Of a stretch of 64,000 bases of DNA, positions 36,002-48,294 are shown in pieces. A program made the translations under genes and the position numbers. Source of the stretch: Paulownia fortunei (taxonomy: Eukaryota; Streptophyta; Magnoliopsida; Lamiales; Paulowniaceae); the NCBI GenBank assembly GCA_019321725.1, contig CM033118.1:7528071-7592070 (forward strand), written 5' to 3'. The notes beneath the pieces are model-generated. The model saw nothing but the letters and a program-made list of their open reading frames with translations, was not told where the DNA came from and did no database searches. Every line of letters starts with the position of its first letter. Positions within the stretch are counted from its first letter, which is position 1.

Positions 36002-37260
36002 TTAAGATGAGACATTATTCTCAATGACAAAAAAAATGAATAATGGAGGACTTTCCTGAACAACAGACGTATCACAGAGAAAGATCATCCTCGCTATCAA
36101 AGAATGATTGTGGAAACACCAGCGACAAAGAGAAATGAAGATCAGGGGCATTCCACTGAAGATATTGAGCCAATACACGATCACGTTATAGCTCATAAGC
36201 TCTAAATACAACATTAATATGGGCCTCACGACGGACCTCCCACGTAAGTGTAACGATCGCCTGGTGTTTGGCATGACTAGTGTCAGGGTCGATGAGCGGT
36301 GGAATAATGGTACATCATCGACATAGGGTGGGTCAAAATCTACTGGGGGCAGGCTGGAAGGAGGTCGTGGAATGGACCGGCTAGAAGCTAAAGTGTATCC
36401 TGCGATGGTTGAGTGGGTTGTGCGTCGTCAAGAATGAATCCAGCACCATCCCAAATGGTATATCATCGAGTTGTCCAATAGTCCATGATAGTAAATGGGT
36501 GCTGAAAAATTTTGGTCTGTTCCCACTCGACACCAGCGTCCTGACATAGTCCACAAATTAAAGAGGGATGAGGTAAACCACTCCTTATAGCACCTTGCAT
36601 TGTATAGAGAATGGACTGCTGGATGACCCTTTCTATATTGATGCTCATATTACGAGTGATAACATAGAGAAGGAGGGCTCGATCCCGAGTGATGTTACTA
36701 CTGTGAGTGGTGGGTATCAACTTGGCACAAACAAAGTAGTGCTAAGCTCGTCCCCATTGGCTAAGATCAACAGTGGGGAAGAAAGTGCAGCAGCGAATGC
36801 CCGATGCGATGTCTTCTATTGTGAGCCCAATCGGCACAAGACTTGAATGATTTGTTTTGTATCACAGTTGGATAACAAGGCTGAATACTCATAGTCTTCA
36901 ATGTCTTCCAATTTACAATAAGCATTGATTACCTTCCAGTGGAATAATACCCATTTACCCCACATAAAGACTTTTCAATTTCGACGTTCGGCGGCGTTGG
37001 TATAAAACTCCTTGACAATGCTTACCACTGTGGCCTCCGATTGAGTTGCGAAGGTCTGCCACCTCCTATGCTCAATCATGTGGGCGATATGACTATCAAG
37101 TCATCCATCTAATGCAATGCCTCGCCCAGGTAGCAAACTTCGCATTCCTAAAAGATCATAGTATCTCTTTTTGGTTTCTACACTAATAAAATGACTTTCA
37201 TCATAGAATCAGGCTGATTTGGAAGCCTTTGCTTTTCCCTTGTTTCTTTTTCGGTGCCAT
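36002..37260 (-). pseudogene. Element A extra ORF: plant transposon protein domain (broken)
   Basis: A start (MAPKKKQGKSKG) lies at 37260. Frames with stops follow leftward: RRWQTFATQSEATVVSIVKE, FYTNAAERRN, KWVLFHWKVINAYCKLEDIE, then MIPTTHSSNITRDRALLLYV and GLPHPSLICGLCQDAGVEW (36720-36530). This pattern is that of the 'putative plant transposon protein' domain found as an additional ORF in Athila/Ogre-like gypsy elements. Its function is not known. It lies between integrase and the 3' LTR, on the pol strand; solo LTR C2 separates it from pol. Confidence 0.75.
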
Positions 37261-37876
37261 TTCCTTATTCCTGCAAGATTGAGAAAGAAAAATATCAATT
37301 ACATGCAAAAGATTGTAAGAAAATTGAAATCGAGACATGTGAATAACAAAGAAGGCATCCGATCATGGTGACACATAAACAATGTGACACAGACAAACAA
37401 ATGGTAATGCACTTAGGTAATAGGAACCAAGGTGAGAGAACTTGTAAACTGAATGACAATGACGTGTACTGTGCGTGCAATGTGTGTGCAACACTTGTAA
37501 ACATCAATAGGCAAGATTGAACATCTAATATGTGTGCAAAAATTTATGACTTGTACCAAACAATAACGAATTCAAGCATATGAAAACACCAAATTTCATG
37601 TTCGTCGTGTTAAACTTGTCTCAGGTATTTTATCAAACACTTGACATGCATCATTATAACCTAATCATACATTCAATTCCCTACCTCTCAACCCCCCAAA
37701 TTTTCACATCAACATCAACAATATGTAATGGGATTTACACCCATTGTCTCAAGCCAATCAAAATAACATAAAGGGCATGAAAAATTTAAAAATAAAAGGG
37801 TGAAAAAAACTTACCAAAAAACTCTTGTGAGAATAGAAATTTGTTGAGATTAAGAGAGTGTGTAGATAGTAGTTGT
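37261..37876. other. Element A internal spacer between extra ORF and solo LTR C2
   Basis: AT-rich, non-coding on the minus strand apart from short random frames. It ends with GTTGT (37872-37876), the target duplication of C2. Confidence 0.6.
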
Positions 37877-40748
37877 TGTAACACCCCCATTACTACACAA
37901 CTAGATATATAGTATAATTTGACATGATAGAACCTGTGTGCATGCATGGAATATTTTTTTGTAACACTTTAAGAAAAGATAAATCACTTCTTACATGCAC
38001 AACCCTGTTTAAAATACTTTCTCATACGTCATGTATATAACAGGATCAATATTTATATAAAAGCACAACACCCACAACGACCCAATATTTACATACTTAT
38101 TTACAGTAAAGTTTAAAAATCAAATATACTACCAGTCTAAAAATATAATATAACAGACTCAAAATATAACAAGACAACAAAATAGCCCAACAGGTCAGTC
38201 ATCCATGTACACACTCCCTCAGACACCTGCAGGAGCTCCAACATCCGCCCAACCAATAAAAGATGCTTCAAGCGTGGTCATACTCACCTACAATGTATAA
38301 ACTATATGAGCTAACGCTCATCAAGTAATGATTATGCATGTCAAAGAATAATCCACAATATCAAGTCATGCATCTCAAAATGCTATGCCCACAATGCAAT
38401 TTTATGCATCAAAATATTTCTCTCAAAATTATTTCTTTCTTGGCCCCTGACCAACGCTACTATCCCATGCACCGGAAAAGAGCTCTGTACACCGCCATAA
38501 TTCAATGACCAATAATCATATAAGCATGCAAATCCATGCATACTCATACGCATGCAAATCCATGCACGCGAACCTACAAATCCATGCAAATCCATGCATG
38601 CTTCGGTGCACTAGTAGTGGTCAGCAAAATATGTTCCTTTCTCACAATCATGCCGTGCAATACAAGACTTATCACAATACGCATATATGATGATGCACGT
38701 GCCAATGACAATGCCCATGTATGTATGCTCAATGGAGAGCCCTCTACTATGCACATATGATTTATGATATTACATATAATTCACACATCTACTATGTCTA
38801 TGCATTGTAGTTGCAAATGAATATTTTACTTACCTTTCACTTGGTTGGTGGCTTATTCTAGATTTATTTATTGTTCCCTCCAATCTTAGATGTAAAATAG
38901 CCTGTAATATTACCAACATCAAGCACCATTCCCAATTTGACAAGTTGAAAAATATCATACTAAAACCTTAAACACCAAGCTATCTAGGTTTTACAAACTA
39001 GAACCCAATCTAGTCCCTCCAATACCTTAATTTCTCATCTTAGATACATGTAAACATCATATAATTGAAGTATTATAACTCTAATATCATGTACCTAATT
39101 GTTAACACTCAATAGCAACATGTCTAGGTTGAAATATGTTAAATTATCAAATGGGACAGATTCACATTTTCATATTTACTTGTTGTCCAATTTAGTTGCA
39201 TGATAATTTTGACATCCCTAAACATATCCAATCACTCCCAAATTTTTACCACACTTAGATAACATGTATATAAATGTAACCATATCATAGAATTGCTAAA
39301 ACTCATGGATATAGCTTCCCAAGTTCAGCTTTCTTCACAACATACTGAAACAGATTATTTTCCTGCCGTGACAGTTTTGCACACTTCACGACATTAATGG
39401 TTTTGGCACCTTTACGTATATTCAATATCTCCCAATTTTTACCACAATTATATAACATATACACAGAGACAATAAGGTTATATTATTGCCTAAACTAATG
39501 GATTTATCTTCCCTAATTCAGTCTCCTTCATAGCACACCAAAACAGATTTTGTTACTTTGGCAGTTTGAGTGTTTCTCCAATATCATTCTCTATTTCAAT
39601 TTCTAACCAATCAAAATTCATTCCAATACTCTTAACTCATATATAAACATGTATATGATGATAATTACAGGTTTTATTCGACATACCATACACTTTTGAA
39701 GCCTAAAACACAAAAATATAGCAAGATGACAGTTTCTAGCACAAGTGATTTCTATCAAATATTTCCAACCACAAACCCTTTCTTTATGCATCAAAGCCTA
39801 TCTAATAACATCCTAACACATTTAAAAATAATATTCAAAGCTTAATAAGCCAATAAACCTAAAAATAAATCTGAAAGTCATGCCAAACCCATAGGTTAAG
39901 CTCACCTTGCACAGTTTTCTACTTGAACTTGGTTATTTCTTCCTTCCCTTTGCTTGTTTTGCCTCCTTTTTCGGTTGGAATCACTTAGTACCTATTTAGA
40001 GAGATTTTTTCATGTATTTAGAAGCTGAAATGGTTCAGAAGAAGGTTCAAGTCGTGGTTGTTAGCTTAAGAGTGAAGAATAGGTTGAGGTGCTAGCTTGA
40101 TAAGTCTAAGCATGAGGTGGCATAAACTTGAGGTGGCATGTAATGGTATAATCTGATTTTCTCTCTTATCTTGCAGCCCTAATATTGTGTGCCTCATATA
40201 TTTTTTATTTGGTTGCAAACTTATCTTCATCACCATTCATTCCATAGCTAGTTCCTATGTCCGTTCATTAGGTTCTTCACCCGAAAAATCATCGGTTCTT
40301 GCCCGATTGATAAGTTTGTGCACCGATAGTGTTAAAAGTCTATGAACCTAGTTATATAACATTTAAATTATAGTATTGTATGTCTAGTTTTTCTAAGTGT
40401 ATGATTTAAATATACATATAATATTAAAATTTATGATCGAACCGACTCCTTTTCTATAAATTTTTCGGTGATACCTTTCGAACTCCTAAGGTTACCACGT
40501 GTAACCTAGCACTGTTCCCTATATTGATACCTAAATTTCTTCTTATCTCAATACAAAATCAACCACTTAGGCTAGGGGATTCGATAATTAATACCGTGCG
40601 AGAGCTTTAAAATTAAGTTTAATGGTTAACAACCCGTATAAAATAAAATGAATTATATGATGTCATACCAATGCAAATAGCACGTAATTAACATGTTATG
40701 CATGAATCATATGTGGCCATGTGAGTAGTAAGGGGCTCGGGTATCACA
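37877..40748. mobile_element. Solo LTR C2 (2872 bp) in element A
   Basis: TGTAACACCCCC...GGGTATCACA is flanked by a perfect 5-bp duplication GTTGT (37872-37876 and 40749-40753). It is the same family as C1. It is longer mainly because a segment with CTCCCAA.TTTTTACCACA and ...CACA.CA.AC.GAAACAGATT landmarks is duplicated (about 39220-39356 and 39415-39550), where C1 has one copy. No internal coding region remains. Confidence 0.92.
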
Positions 40749-41369
40749 GTTGTGCAATGTGATTTGAGGAAGAGGTGTTAGGGAGTGATGTTTGAATGTT
40801 GGTTAGGGAGAGAGAGAGAGAGAGAAAGTTTGAGAGTGGGGAAGAAAATGGGCATCTGGACCCTTTTATTTTTTTTTACACCCGATTTGGCGCCTAAGTG
40901 CCAAACATTCTGTCTTAGGCGCAGAAGCAGGGCGCTTAGGTGCCGTTGCTTCTGTTTTGAACATCTGTTTGGGTGCCTAGGCACCATTGTAGGGCACTTA
41001 GGCGCCATGCTCTCTATTTTCCCAAGCACGCGGGTGCCCACGCGCGAAAATAGGGCAGTTAGGCGCTAACGCCTCTATTTTAGGCCTAATATTTTGGCGC
41101 CTAGGCAATGATGCAGGGCGTTTAGGCATGAAACTTTATTTTTTTTAGGAGGTTGGTGCACAACAATGAAGATTTATCCAAGGGCATTCTTGTAAAATAC
41201 ATGCTCGTATCAATTGTTATGTCCTAACCTGCAAAACAACAATGAAAAATTAACTAAACACAATGGGGATTCGGGTGATAAGGAAAAGAAAAATAAGAAA
41301 ATCAAATCTAGTGATAGAAAGTAAAATAAACAGCTTTAGGTTGCTTCCCAAGAAGTGCTAAATTTAGAG
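40749..41369. other. Element A spacer with GA microsatellite and GGCGCC-rich repeats
   Basis: A GA run (40809-40825) is followed at 40880-41130 by about a dozen partly palindromic words of the type TTAGGCGCCAAA, GGCGCCTAAGTGCC, GTGCCTAGGCACC and GGCGCCTAGGC. The same words occur in both LTRs of element A. The rest is non-coding. Confidence 0.6.
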
Positions 41370-44130
41370 TCGGTAGCTAGACTTTATAGAAGTTTATCAA
41401 TTTATTTCGGACAAGTGAATGGTGGACTTTTGCAAATCCCCTCCACATTTAGTGTACACCTTGAGCAGTTGGCCATTAACTTTAAACTTTCGATCTGCAC
41501 TTTGAATTTCAACGGCACCATGGGGGAAAACTTGGACCCCTATGAAAGGTCCAGACTACCGCGATCTCAACTTGCTTGGAAATAAACGCAAATAAGAGTT
41601 AAACAATAAAACTTTTTGACCTGGAATAAAATCTAGGTGTTGAATTTGCTTATCATGCTACTTCTTGGTGTTCTCCTTGTATAACTTGGCATTTTTATAA
41701 GCCCTTTGACAGAATTCTTTTAACTCATTCAGCCGCAATAGTCTATGTTCGCCTGTTGCTTGAAGATCAAAATTCAGTTTTTTAGTAGCCAGTACGCTTT
41801 ATGCTCCAACTCAACTGGTAAGTGACATGTTTTTCCATATACCAGATGATAAGACGTACCAATGGGGGATTTGTAAGCAGTGTGGTAGGCTTAGAGAGCA
41901 TCATTGAGCTTTCGAGACCAATCATTCTAAGATGAGCTGACCGTCTTTTCCAAGATCCACTCAAGCTCTCTATTTAAAATCTCAACTTGCCACTAGTTTG
42001 GGGGTGATACGCAGTAGCAACTCTATGTGTGACCCCATACTTAGCCAAAAGAGCATTAAGATGCTTGTTGTAGAAGTGCTTACCTTCATCACTTATGATC
42101 GCTCTTGGTGTTCCAAATCGAGTGAAAATTTGTTTTCTCAAGAAGTTCATCTCTACTTTGGAATCGTTGGTTGGCAAGGCAACAACTTCAACCCATTTGG
42201 AAACATAGTCTATGTCCATAAGGATGTAGAGATTATTGAATGACGGTGGAAACAGACCTACGAAGTCTATGCCCCATACAACTAACTCTACCTCTAAGAT
42301 GTTGTTCAATGGCATCTCATATCGCCTAGATATGTTTCCTATTCGCTTACATCTATCACAAGAGGCTATAAAGGCTTGAGCATCCTTAAATAATATTGGC
42401 TAGTAGAAATCCGATTCAAGCACTTTAGCAGTTGTTCAATTCCCTCCAAAGTGCCCACCATACAAAGATGAGTAACAATGGTGAAGAACACTTTACATCT
42501 CTTAATCAAGGACATACTTCCTTATAATCTGATCTAGACAAAGTTTAAACAAGAAAGGATATTCCAAAAAATAGTGTCTAACATCAGAAAGAAACTTTTT
42601 ATTTTGTTAACGAGTTAAGTCAATGGGAAAAACATTACTTGCTAAAAAGTTTACCAAATCAGCATACCAAGGAAGCTTACCAACAACCAAGGCAAAAAGT
42701 TGCTCATTCGAAAAGGTTTCATTGATGGGGGGTTTAGGATCGATATCTTTTTTGTGTTGTTCCAATCAAGATAGATGATCCGCAATGACGTTTTCAGTTT
42801 CCTTCTTGTCTCGAATCTCCAATTCAAACTCTTGGAGTAGTAAGACCCATCGAAATCAGCTTTGGTTTTGCATCTTTCTACTTGATGGTAGAATGATCAG
42901 TGTACACAATTACCTTTGTGTCAATCAAGTACGGTCGAAACTTATCAAATGCAAAAACTACAACTAGGAGTTCTTTCTCAGTAGTTACATAGTTCATCTG
43001 TGCATCAGTTAGTGTTCGACTAGCATAATAGATAACATGAAAATTTTTACCTTTCCATTATCCTAACACTGCTCCAATGGCAAAATCGCTAGCATCACAC
43101 ATTAGCTCAAATGGTAAACTCTAATCAGGGGCAACAATAATGGGGTGGAAATCAAAGTAGACTTTATTTTCTGAAAAGCAAAAAGGCACTCATCATCAAA
43201 GTTGAAAAATACCTCTTTCATAAGTAAATTGCAAAGAGGCTTTGTTATTTTTAAAAAATCATTGATGAAGCGTCTATAGAACCCTGCATGACCTAGAAAA
43301 CTTCCCACTCCCTTCACTGAGGTTGGTGGAGGTAACTTCTCAATGGTCTCTATCTTGGCACAATCCACTTCAATGCTATTCGTAGAAATTTTATGGCCAA
43401 GGACTATCCCCTCTTGGACCATAAAGTGACACTTCTCCCAATTCAAAACTAAGTTAGTTTCTTTACACCTTTTTAACACAAGTGTCAAATGTTGCAAACA
43501 AACATCAATTGAGTTACCAAAAATTGAGAAGTCATCCATAAAAAAATCAATGAAATATTCCACCATATTAGAGAAAATGGCCATCATACATCGTTGAAAA
43601 GTAGCCGGTGCATTGCACAACCAAAGGGCATGAGCCTAAATGTAAAAGTGTCATAAAGGCATGTGAAGGTGGTCTTTTCTTGGTCCTTAAGTGCAATGAA
43701 AATCTGACTGTAACCCAAATAACCATCTAGGAAGTAGTATTAAGCATAGCCAGCTAACATATCCAATATTTGATCAATAAAGGGTACAGGAAAGTGGTCT
43801 TTTCTAGTAGCCTTATTCAACTTCCTATAATCCATGCATGCACGCCAATCGATAACAATTCTAGTGAAAATCAATTCATTGTTTTCATTCTCTACTACCA
43901 TTATCCCACATTTCTTAGGTGCTACTAGCATGGGACTTATCCATACACTATCAGAAATATGATAGATAATGCCTGCATCAAGTAGTTTCAAAACCTCAGC
44001 TCTTACCATCTCTTTCATGTTTGGATTCAGATGACGCTGATGCTCCACAAATGGCTTGTAGGTTTCCTCCATCAAAATCTTGTGCATGTATATGGATGGA
44101 CTACTACCTTTGATATCAGCAATATACCAT
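41370..44130 (-). pseudogene. Element A reverse transcriptase, RNase H and integrase (broken)
   Basis: Reading leftward, reverse transcriptase starts at 44087 (PFVEHQRHLNPNMKEMVRAE, CMDYRKLNKATRKDHFPVPF). After a stop and frame change it continues at 43620 with APATFQRCMMAIF and the catalytic FFMDDF box, then GHKIS and HAGFYRRFINDF. RNase H (about 43110-42860) retains DASDFAIGAVLG and TEKELLVVVFAFDKFRPYLI. Integrase has its zinc finger near 42460-42350 (GGHFGG, SCDRCKR) and core at 42315-41974 ([37 protein letters not shown]). After a frameshift the tail reads [20 protein letters not shown] and [13 protein letters not shown]. Domain order and motifs are those of Athila/Tat-type gypsy. Many stops; inactive. 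Confidence 0.9.
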
Positions 44131-45589
44131 CATAATATCGTTTTATGGTCTCTCAGTACTCTCAATAGCTTCTGTTCCTGTTCATCGATTAGTGTTTCAG
44201 AAATAATAATAGGAAGAGTAGAAGAATCACCTAAGAAAGAATACCTCAAATGGTTTGACAATTGTTTGAGTTCTAAAATAGGTGGCTTCTCTATCAATGG
44301 TACTTGTAGGGTAGGTGTCTTCCTAAGATCTTCAAATGACCTCTTGATGAATACAAATGGTGTTGTATCAAGTCTTTTTAAACACTCAAAGATCTCCACA
44401 TCATCAATGCCACTCGCTTTCCTAAAACAAGCCTCAAGAGGATCATCGGGATAGCTGGATTGAAAGACTTCCTTTATACAATCATTAGTGGCATCCACTC
44501 GCAAATAACTATCTTTCTCATTTGGATATTTCATTGCCTTGAAGACATTGAAAATGACTTGCTCTTCTTGTACCCTCAAGATTAATTGGCCCTTTTGTAC
44601 ATCAATGAGCGTCCTTCCTGTTGACAAGAAAGGTCGATAAAAAATGATGGGGATCTCTTGGTCTTCTGCCATATCGAGAACTATGAAGTCTGCTGGGAAG
44701 ATAAATTTATCCACCTTTACTAGAACATCTTCAATGACTCCCTTCGGATACTTGATAAAACTATCAACAAGTTGCAGCGAGACTGTAGTCAGTTTTACTT
44801 CTCCAAGCCCAAACTTCTTGTAAATAGATAGAATCATTAGGTTATTACTTACACCAAGATCACATAGAGCTTTATCAAAAAATGAATTGCCAATGGTGCA
44901 AGGTATCGTGAAACTCCCTGGATCTTTTAGTTTAGGTGGAAGATTCCTTTGTAGGATAGCACTGCACTCCTTAGTGAGTGTCACTGTCTCGTATTCCTCC
45001 AACTTTCATTTGTTAGAAAGGATCTCCTTCATGAATTTTATGTAGCTGGGCATTCGCTCTAGGGCATCTGCAAAAGGAATATTAATGTGCAACTTTTTAA
45101 AGACATCTAAGAACTTAGAAAATTGCTTATCTAGTTTTTATTTTTGGAAGCATTGAGGAATGGGATAGGAGATACATATAAGGGAGGATTGTCTGGAAAC
45201 AACTTCGATTTAGGCTTCTCTACTCTTTGATCGGTGTGTCATCTGACTCCTCAATCGCACTCTCCTTTGCCAGCTCCTTTGGATCAGTAACTTTTCTTTC
45301 AAACTCCGATAACTCTTTACCACTACGCAAAGTAATAGCCTGCACATTCTTCTTAGGGTTAGTCTTAGTGTTACTAGGCAATAAATCTTGAGGTCTTGCA
45401 TTTAGCATATTGGCAATTTGAAGCTGATTGATTTTGATTGAAAGACTCTTGTTTCTGCAATGATGTCTCTGTCCTTGCCATGAATTATGCAAGAGCATTT
45501 TCTAGAGAAAATTTGGGTGCCTGTTGAGACTGATTTGGAGATTGAAAATTTGATGGTGGTGGTCTCATTGTATTTTGTCCATTCCTCCA
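44131..45589 (-). pseudogene. Element A gag tail linker and aspartic protease (290-codon frame)
   Basis: An open frame from 45002 to 44130 encodes the protease: IPCTIGNSFFDKALCDLGVS with the DLG active-site turn, YPKGVIEDVLVKVDKF, FIVLDMAEDQEIPIIFYRPF. It then enters the linker before reverse transcriptase (PPILELKQLSNHLRYSFLGD). In 45589-45003 the gag-protease junction is broken into two overlapping short frames with LPPKLKDPGSF-type context upstream. The protease would process the element polyprotein; its frame is unusually long for this decayed copy. Confidence 0.85.
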
Positions 45590-46576
45590 TGAGAAGTTCA
45601 GATGGTTGCGCTATCCTGGATTGTAAGTATTAGAATATGGATTGTTCTGTTGTGTAGCATTCCCCACAAACTGTGCTTGCTTTGGTTGAGATGGAGCGAA
45701 TGGGTTCCTAACTTGATATTCTGTACTAGGGTGAGAACCATTGCAAAAATTGCATACCTTAACTGATGTGGGAACCAGATTAGCTGTAAAAGAGCTAAGT
45801 TGCTGAGATAATGTAGCAACTTGAGCAGTGAATGCGTCAACTTCATGAACTCCAAATACTTTCTTTGGTGCAATTCTTTCAGAAGGCCATTGATAAGTAT
45901 TTACAGCCATGGTCTCAAGAAGATCATAGACCTCCTCATGTGTCTTGCCCATCAGAGCTCCGCCAGCGGCTGCATCTACTAAAGTTCGGGTTGCACAGCT
46001 CAATCTATTATAAAATGTCTGAATTTGCAACCATTCTGGCAGACCATGATGAGGGCATCTTCTTAACAAATCCTTGTACCTTTTTCATACCTCATGCAAT
46101 GATTCCATGTCATATTAGGCGAAGGTAGTGATGTCATTCCTCATCTTTGTCGTCTTAGCTAGTGGGAAGTATTTTGCTAGGAATGTTTGAGCTAAGTTGG
46201 CCCATGTGGTTAGTACACCTGGTGGCAAGGAGTTCAACCAAATCTTTACCTTATCCCTTAGTGAGAAAAGGAATAGCCTCAATCTAATGGCATCATCAAT
46301 AACACCATTATGCTTGAATATATCACATATTTCAGAAAACTAGCAATGTGCGCATTCGGATCCTCTTTAGCTAAACCCATAAAACTGATTAGCCTAAACT
46401 ATTTGGATAATAGCCAGTTTGATCTCGAAATTATTGGCCTGAATGGTAGGGCGTCTGATTCCAGTGAGATGTTCATTTACCAATGACAATGCATAATCCC
46501 TAAGCGCCCTATTGCTGACCCCTGGTGCCTATAGTGGCACGTTGTTGTTACCGTCTGCTACTCTTTCGTCTTCCAT
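45590..46576 (-). pseudogene. Element A gag (broken)
   Basis: Translation would start at 46576 (MEDERVADGNNNVPL). With a few stops it continues as RRPTIQANNFEIKLAIIQ, DDAIRLRLFLFSLRDKVKIW, LAQTFLAKYFPLAKTTKMRN, then the open 152-codon frame 46069-45611 (LLRRCPHHGLPEWLQIQTFY, EEVYDLLETMAVNTYQWPSE). A zinc-finger-like VCNFCNGSHPSTEYQ follows near 45750. This is typical Athila/Tat gag. Confidence 0.88.
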
Positions 46577-46796
46577 AGTGTCTTGTGGTGATTTGGAGGC
46601 TTCTCTCTTTTCCTTTCGATTTTGTTTACAAGTCTTTTCAATCTCTGAATCAAAAAGGATCAAGACTTCACATCCCAATTTTCTCATACACCTAAAAACG
46701 CGTGGAAAAATTCAAGAGCTGCAATCAAATGGAAATAAAATAAAATTCAAATTAGAATCAGAATTACTAGGTATCGATATTAATAAAATCAAAACA

Positions 46797-46815
46797 ATCC
46801 CCAGCAATGGCGCCA
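46797..46815 (-). other. Element A primer-binding site
   Basis: The minus strand reads TGGCGCCATTGCTGGGGAT, nine bases inside the LTR edge at 46825. It resembles the aspartate-tRNA-type site of plant Athila/Tat elements. Confidence 0.8.
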
Positions 46816-46824
46816 AAAACTTAT

Positions 46825-48294
46825 TGTGGATTTTGCGAATGTAAGTGTACATTATCGTAAATAAGTAATAAAGTAGATAAGTAGGATACCGTTCCCACGA
46901 GAACTGTTGAATTACTAAATACCGAAATTGGTTAACTCTAATTCTATTTGAACAATCAAATCAAAGTGGTGATTAATGCAAATTAAGAAAATACCAAAAT
47001 AATGTGCAAAAGCAAATTAAGATTAACTTATTTGACTTAAAAACCTAGGGTTTATGATTTCACCATAATTAATCAGATTTGAACACTCAAACGCATCAAT
47101 TTCAATTTATTTTCCTAGTTAATAATCGAGAATTCCTTAATTATTCAATAGCCTCTCCCAATGTCTAATGAAATTTTTACCAATAGTTAACCCACTATAT
47201 TCCTATGTGAATTAAATAATTAATAAATCATTGGGCTTTATGGATCAATTAAAACTACACAAATCATGCAAGTATATTCCTATCTTACATGCAATTTATG
47301 ATTTTCTATACATAGAACTAGACACATATATCGCCTTCCATATCAATATGATTAGCAAATCATTCAATTAATGACCAAGTAACTGAAAGTATTAAGAACC
47401 ATGTAGAAAACTTCAATTAAATAAAATAAACATTTAATTGAATTGAAAGAGAAATTCAAATCATTTTAATTAGGTTACATCAAAACCTTAAAAAAAAAAT
47501 TAGCCTATAATCATGTCTATCAAATCCATGGACAAATTTGAATGTTTGATAAAAGCAAAATCATGAGGAAAAAGGGAAGAAGAAAAATATAAAATTTTCA
47601 AAGATGAAGCTCCCAACTTGGTTCTCAAGCCTTTTTCATTCCTCTCATTTTATTTTTCAAAGTCTTATGAAGTCCCAAGATGACCTAAAGTTTTGTTAAG
47701 AGTTGACTTTTATAGTTTTTCCAAAGTGATGTGAAAATTCGAGTCCAAAAATCACACTTTCGAAAATTTGCATCATTTGGCGCCTAGACGCTAAATGTTC
47801 TGTCTGCCTCATTTGCAATCGATGCCTAAGCGCTAAATGTTCTGTGTGCCTCATTTGCAATCGGTGCCTAAGCGCTAAATGTTCTGTGTGCCTCATTTGC
47901 AATCGGTGCCTAAGCGCTAAATGTTCTGTCTGCCTCATTTGCAATCGGTGCCTAAGCGCTAAATAACGGTGCCTAGGCGCCAAACACTCTGTTCGCCTAG
48001 TCTGCAATCGGCGCCTAAGCGCCAAATACTCTGTTCAGCGCCTAATCGCCACACAGACGTACTTGAGCTCCTTTTCTTTAGCTTTTGGTGTCTGAGCTCC
48101 GATAAGATGACGCCTAGGTTCCATTTACTTTTATTCTCCAATCATTTTTCTTCAATTTACTAACAAATTATCTCATCTTTCTATTCCTACACAACAACAA
48201 CAAACACATGTGAAAATGTCCTAAAACTTACTTGAAAATTAACATCTCATTAAACTAAAAATACTTAATTTATCGGTGTAAAATCGATGTAACA
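46825..48294 (-). repeat. Element A 5' LTR (1470 bp)
   Basis: It begins TGTGGATTTTGCGAA and ends CGATGTAACA. It is colinear with the split left LTR and longer mainly because of a four-copy 42-bp array. A 109-codon minus-strand frame (48025-47696) with a repeated RHRLQMR.TEHLAL peptide is a by-product of that array. Confidence 0.92.
47796..47963. repeat. 42-bp tandem array, four units, in the element A LTR
   Basis: Units at 47796-47837, 47838-47879, 47880-47921 and 47922-47963 are almost identical (TGTTCTGTSTGCCTCATTTG plus a GCCTAAGCGCTAAA tail). The left LTR has one unit. Flanking DNA (47964-48050) adds GGTGCCTAGGCGCC and GGCGCCTAAGCGCC palindromic words. Confidence 0.93.

Larger units (their letters stand above)
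21703..48294 (-). mobile_element. Element A: Ty3/gypsy LTR retrotransposon (Athila/Tat type), minus strand, with nested insertions
   Basis: The right LTR is 46825-48294. The left LTR begins at 21703 and is split into 21703-22700 and 34351-34748 by element B. The internal region reads on the minus strand: gag, protease, reverse transcriptase, RNase H, integrase, then an extra ORF. The primer-binding site is at 46797-46815 and the polypurine tract at 34751-34763. Flanks share GATAT (left GGATATGTC, right AACAGATATA), a probable target duplication overlapping the left LTR by one base. Without element B and the solo LTR C2, A is about 12 kb. All coding domains contain stops or frameshifts. Confidence 0.9.

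Noticed and set aside
38383..38760. Frames with repeated HGFAC/MHTHTHANPC-like peptides in solo LTR C2
   Set aside because: They translate the CATGCA motif cluster and are not conserved as protein in C1.
47696..48025. Minus-strand frame with a repeated RHRLQMR.TEHLAL peptide
   Set aside because: Each repeat is the translation of one 42-bp LTR unit; 42 is a multiple of three, which keeps the frame open by chance.
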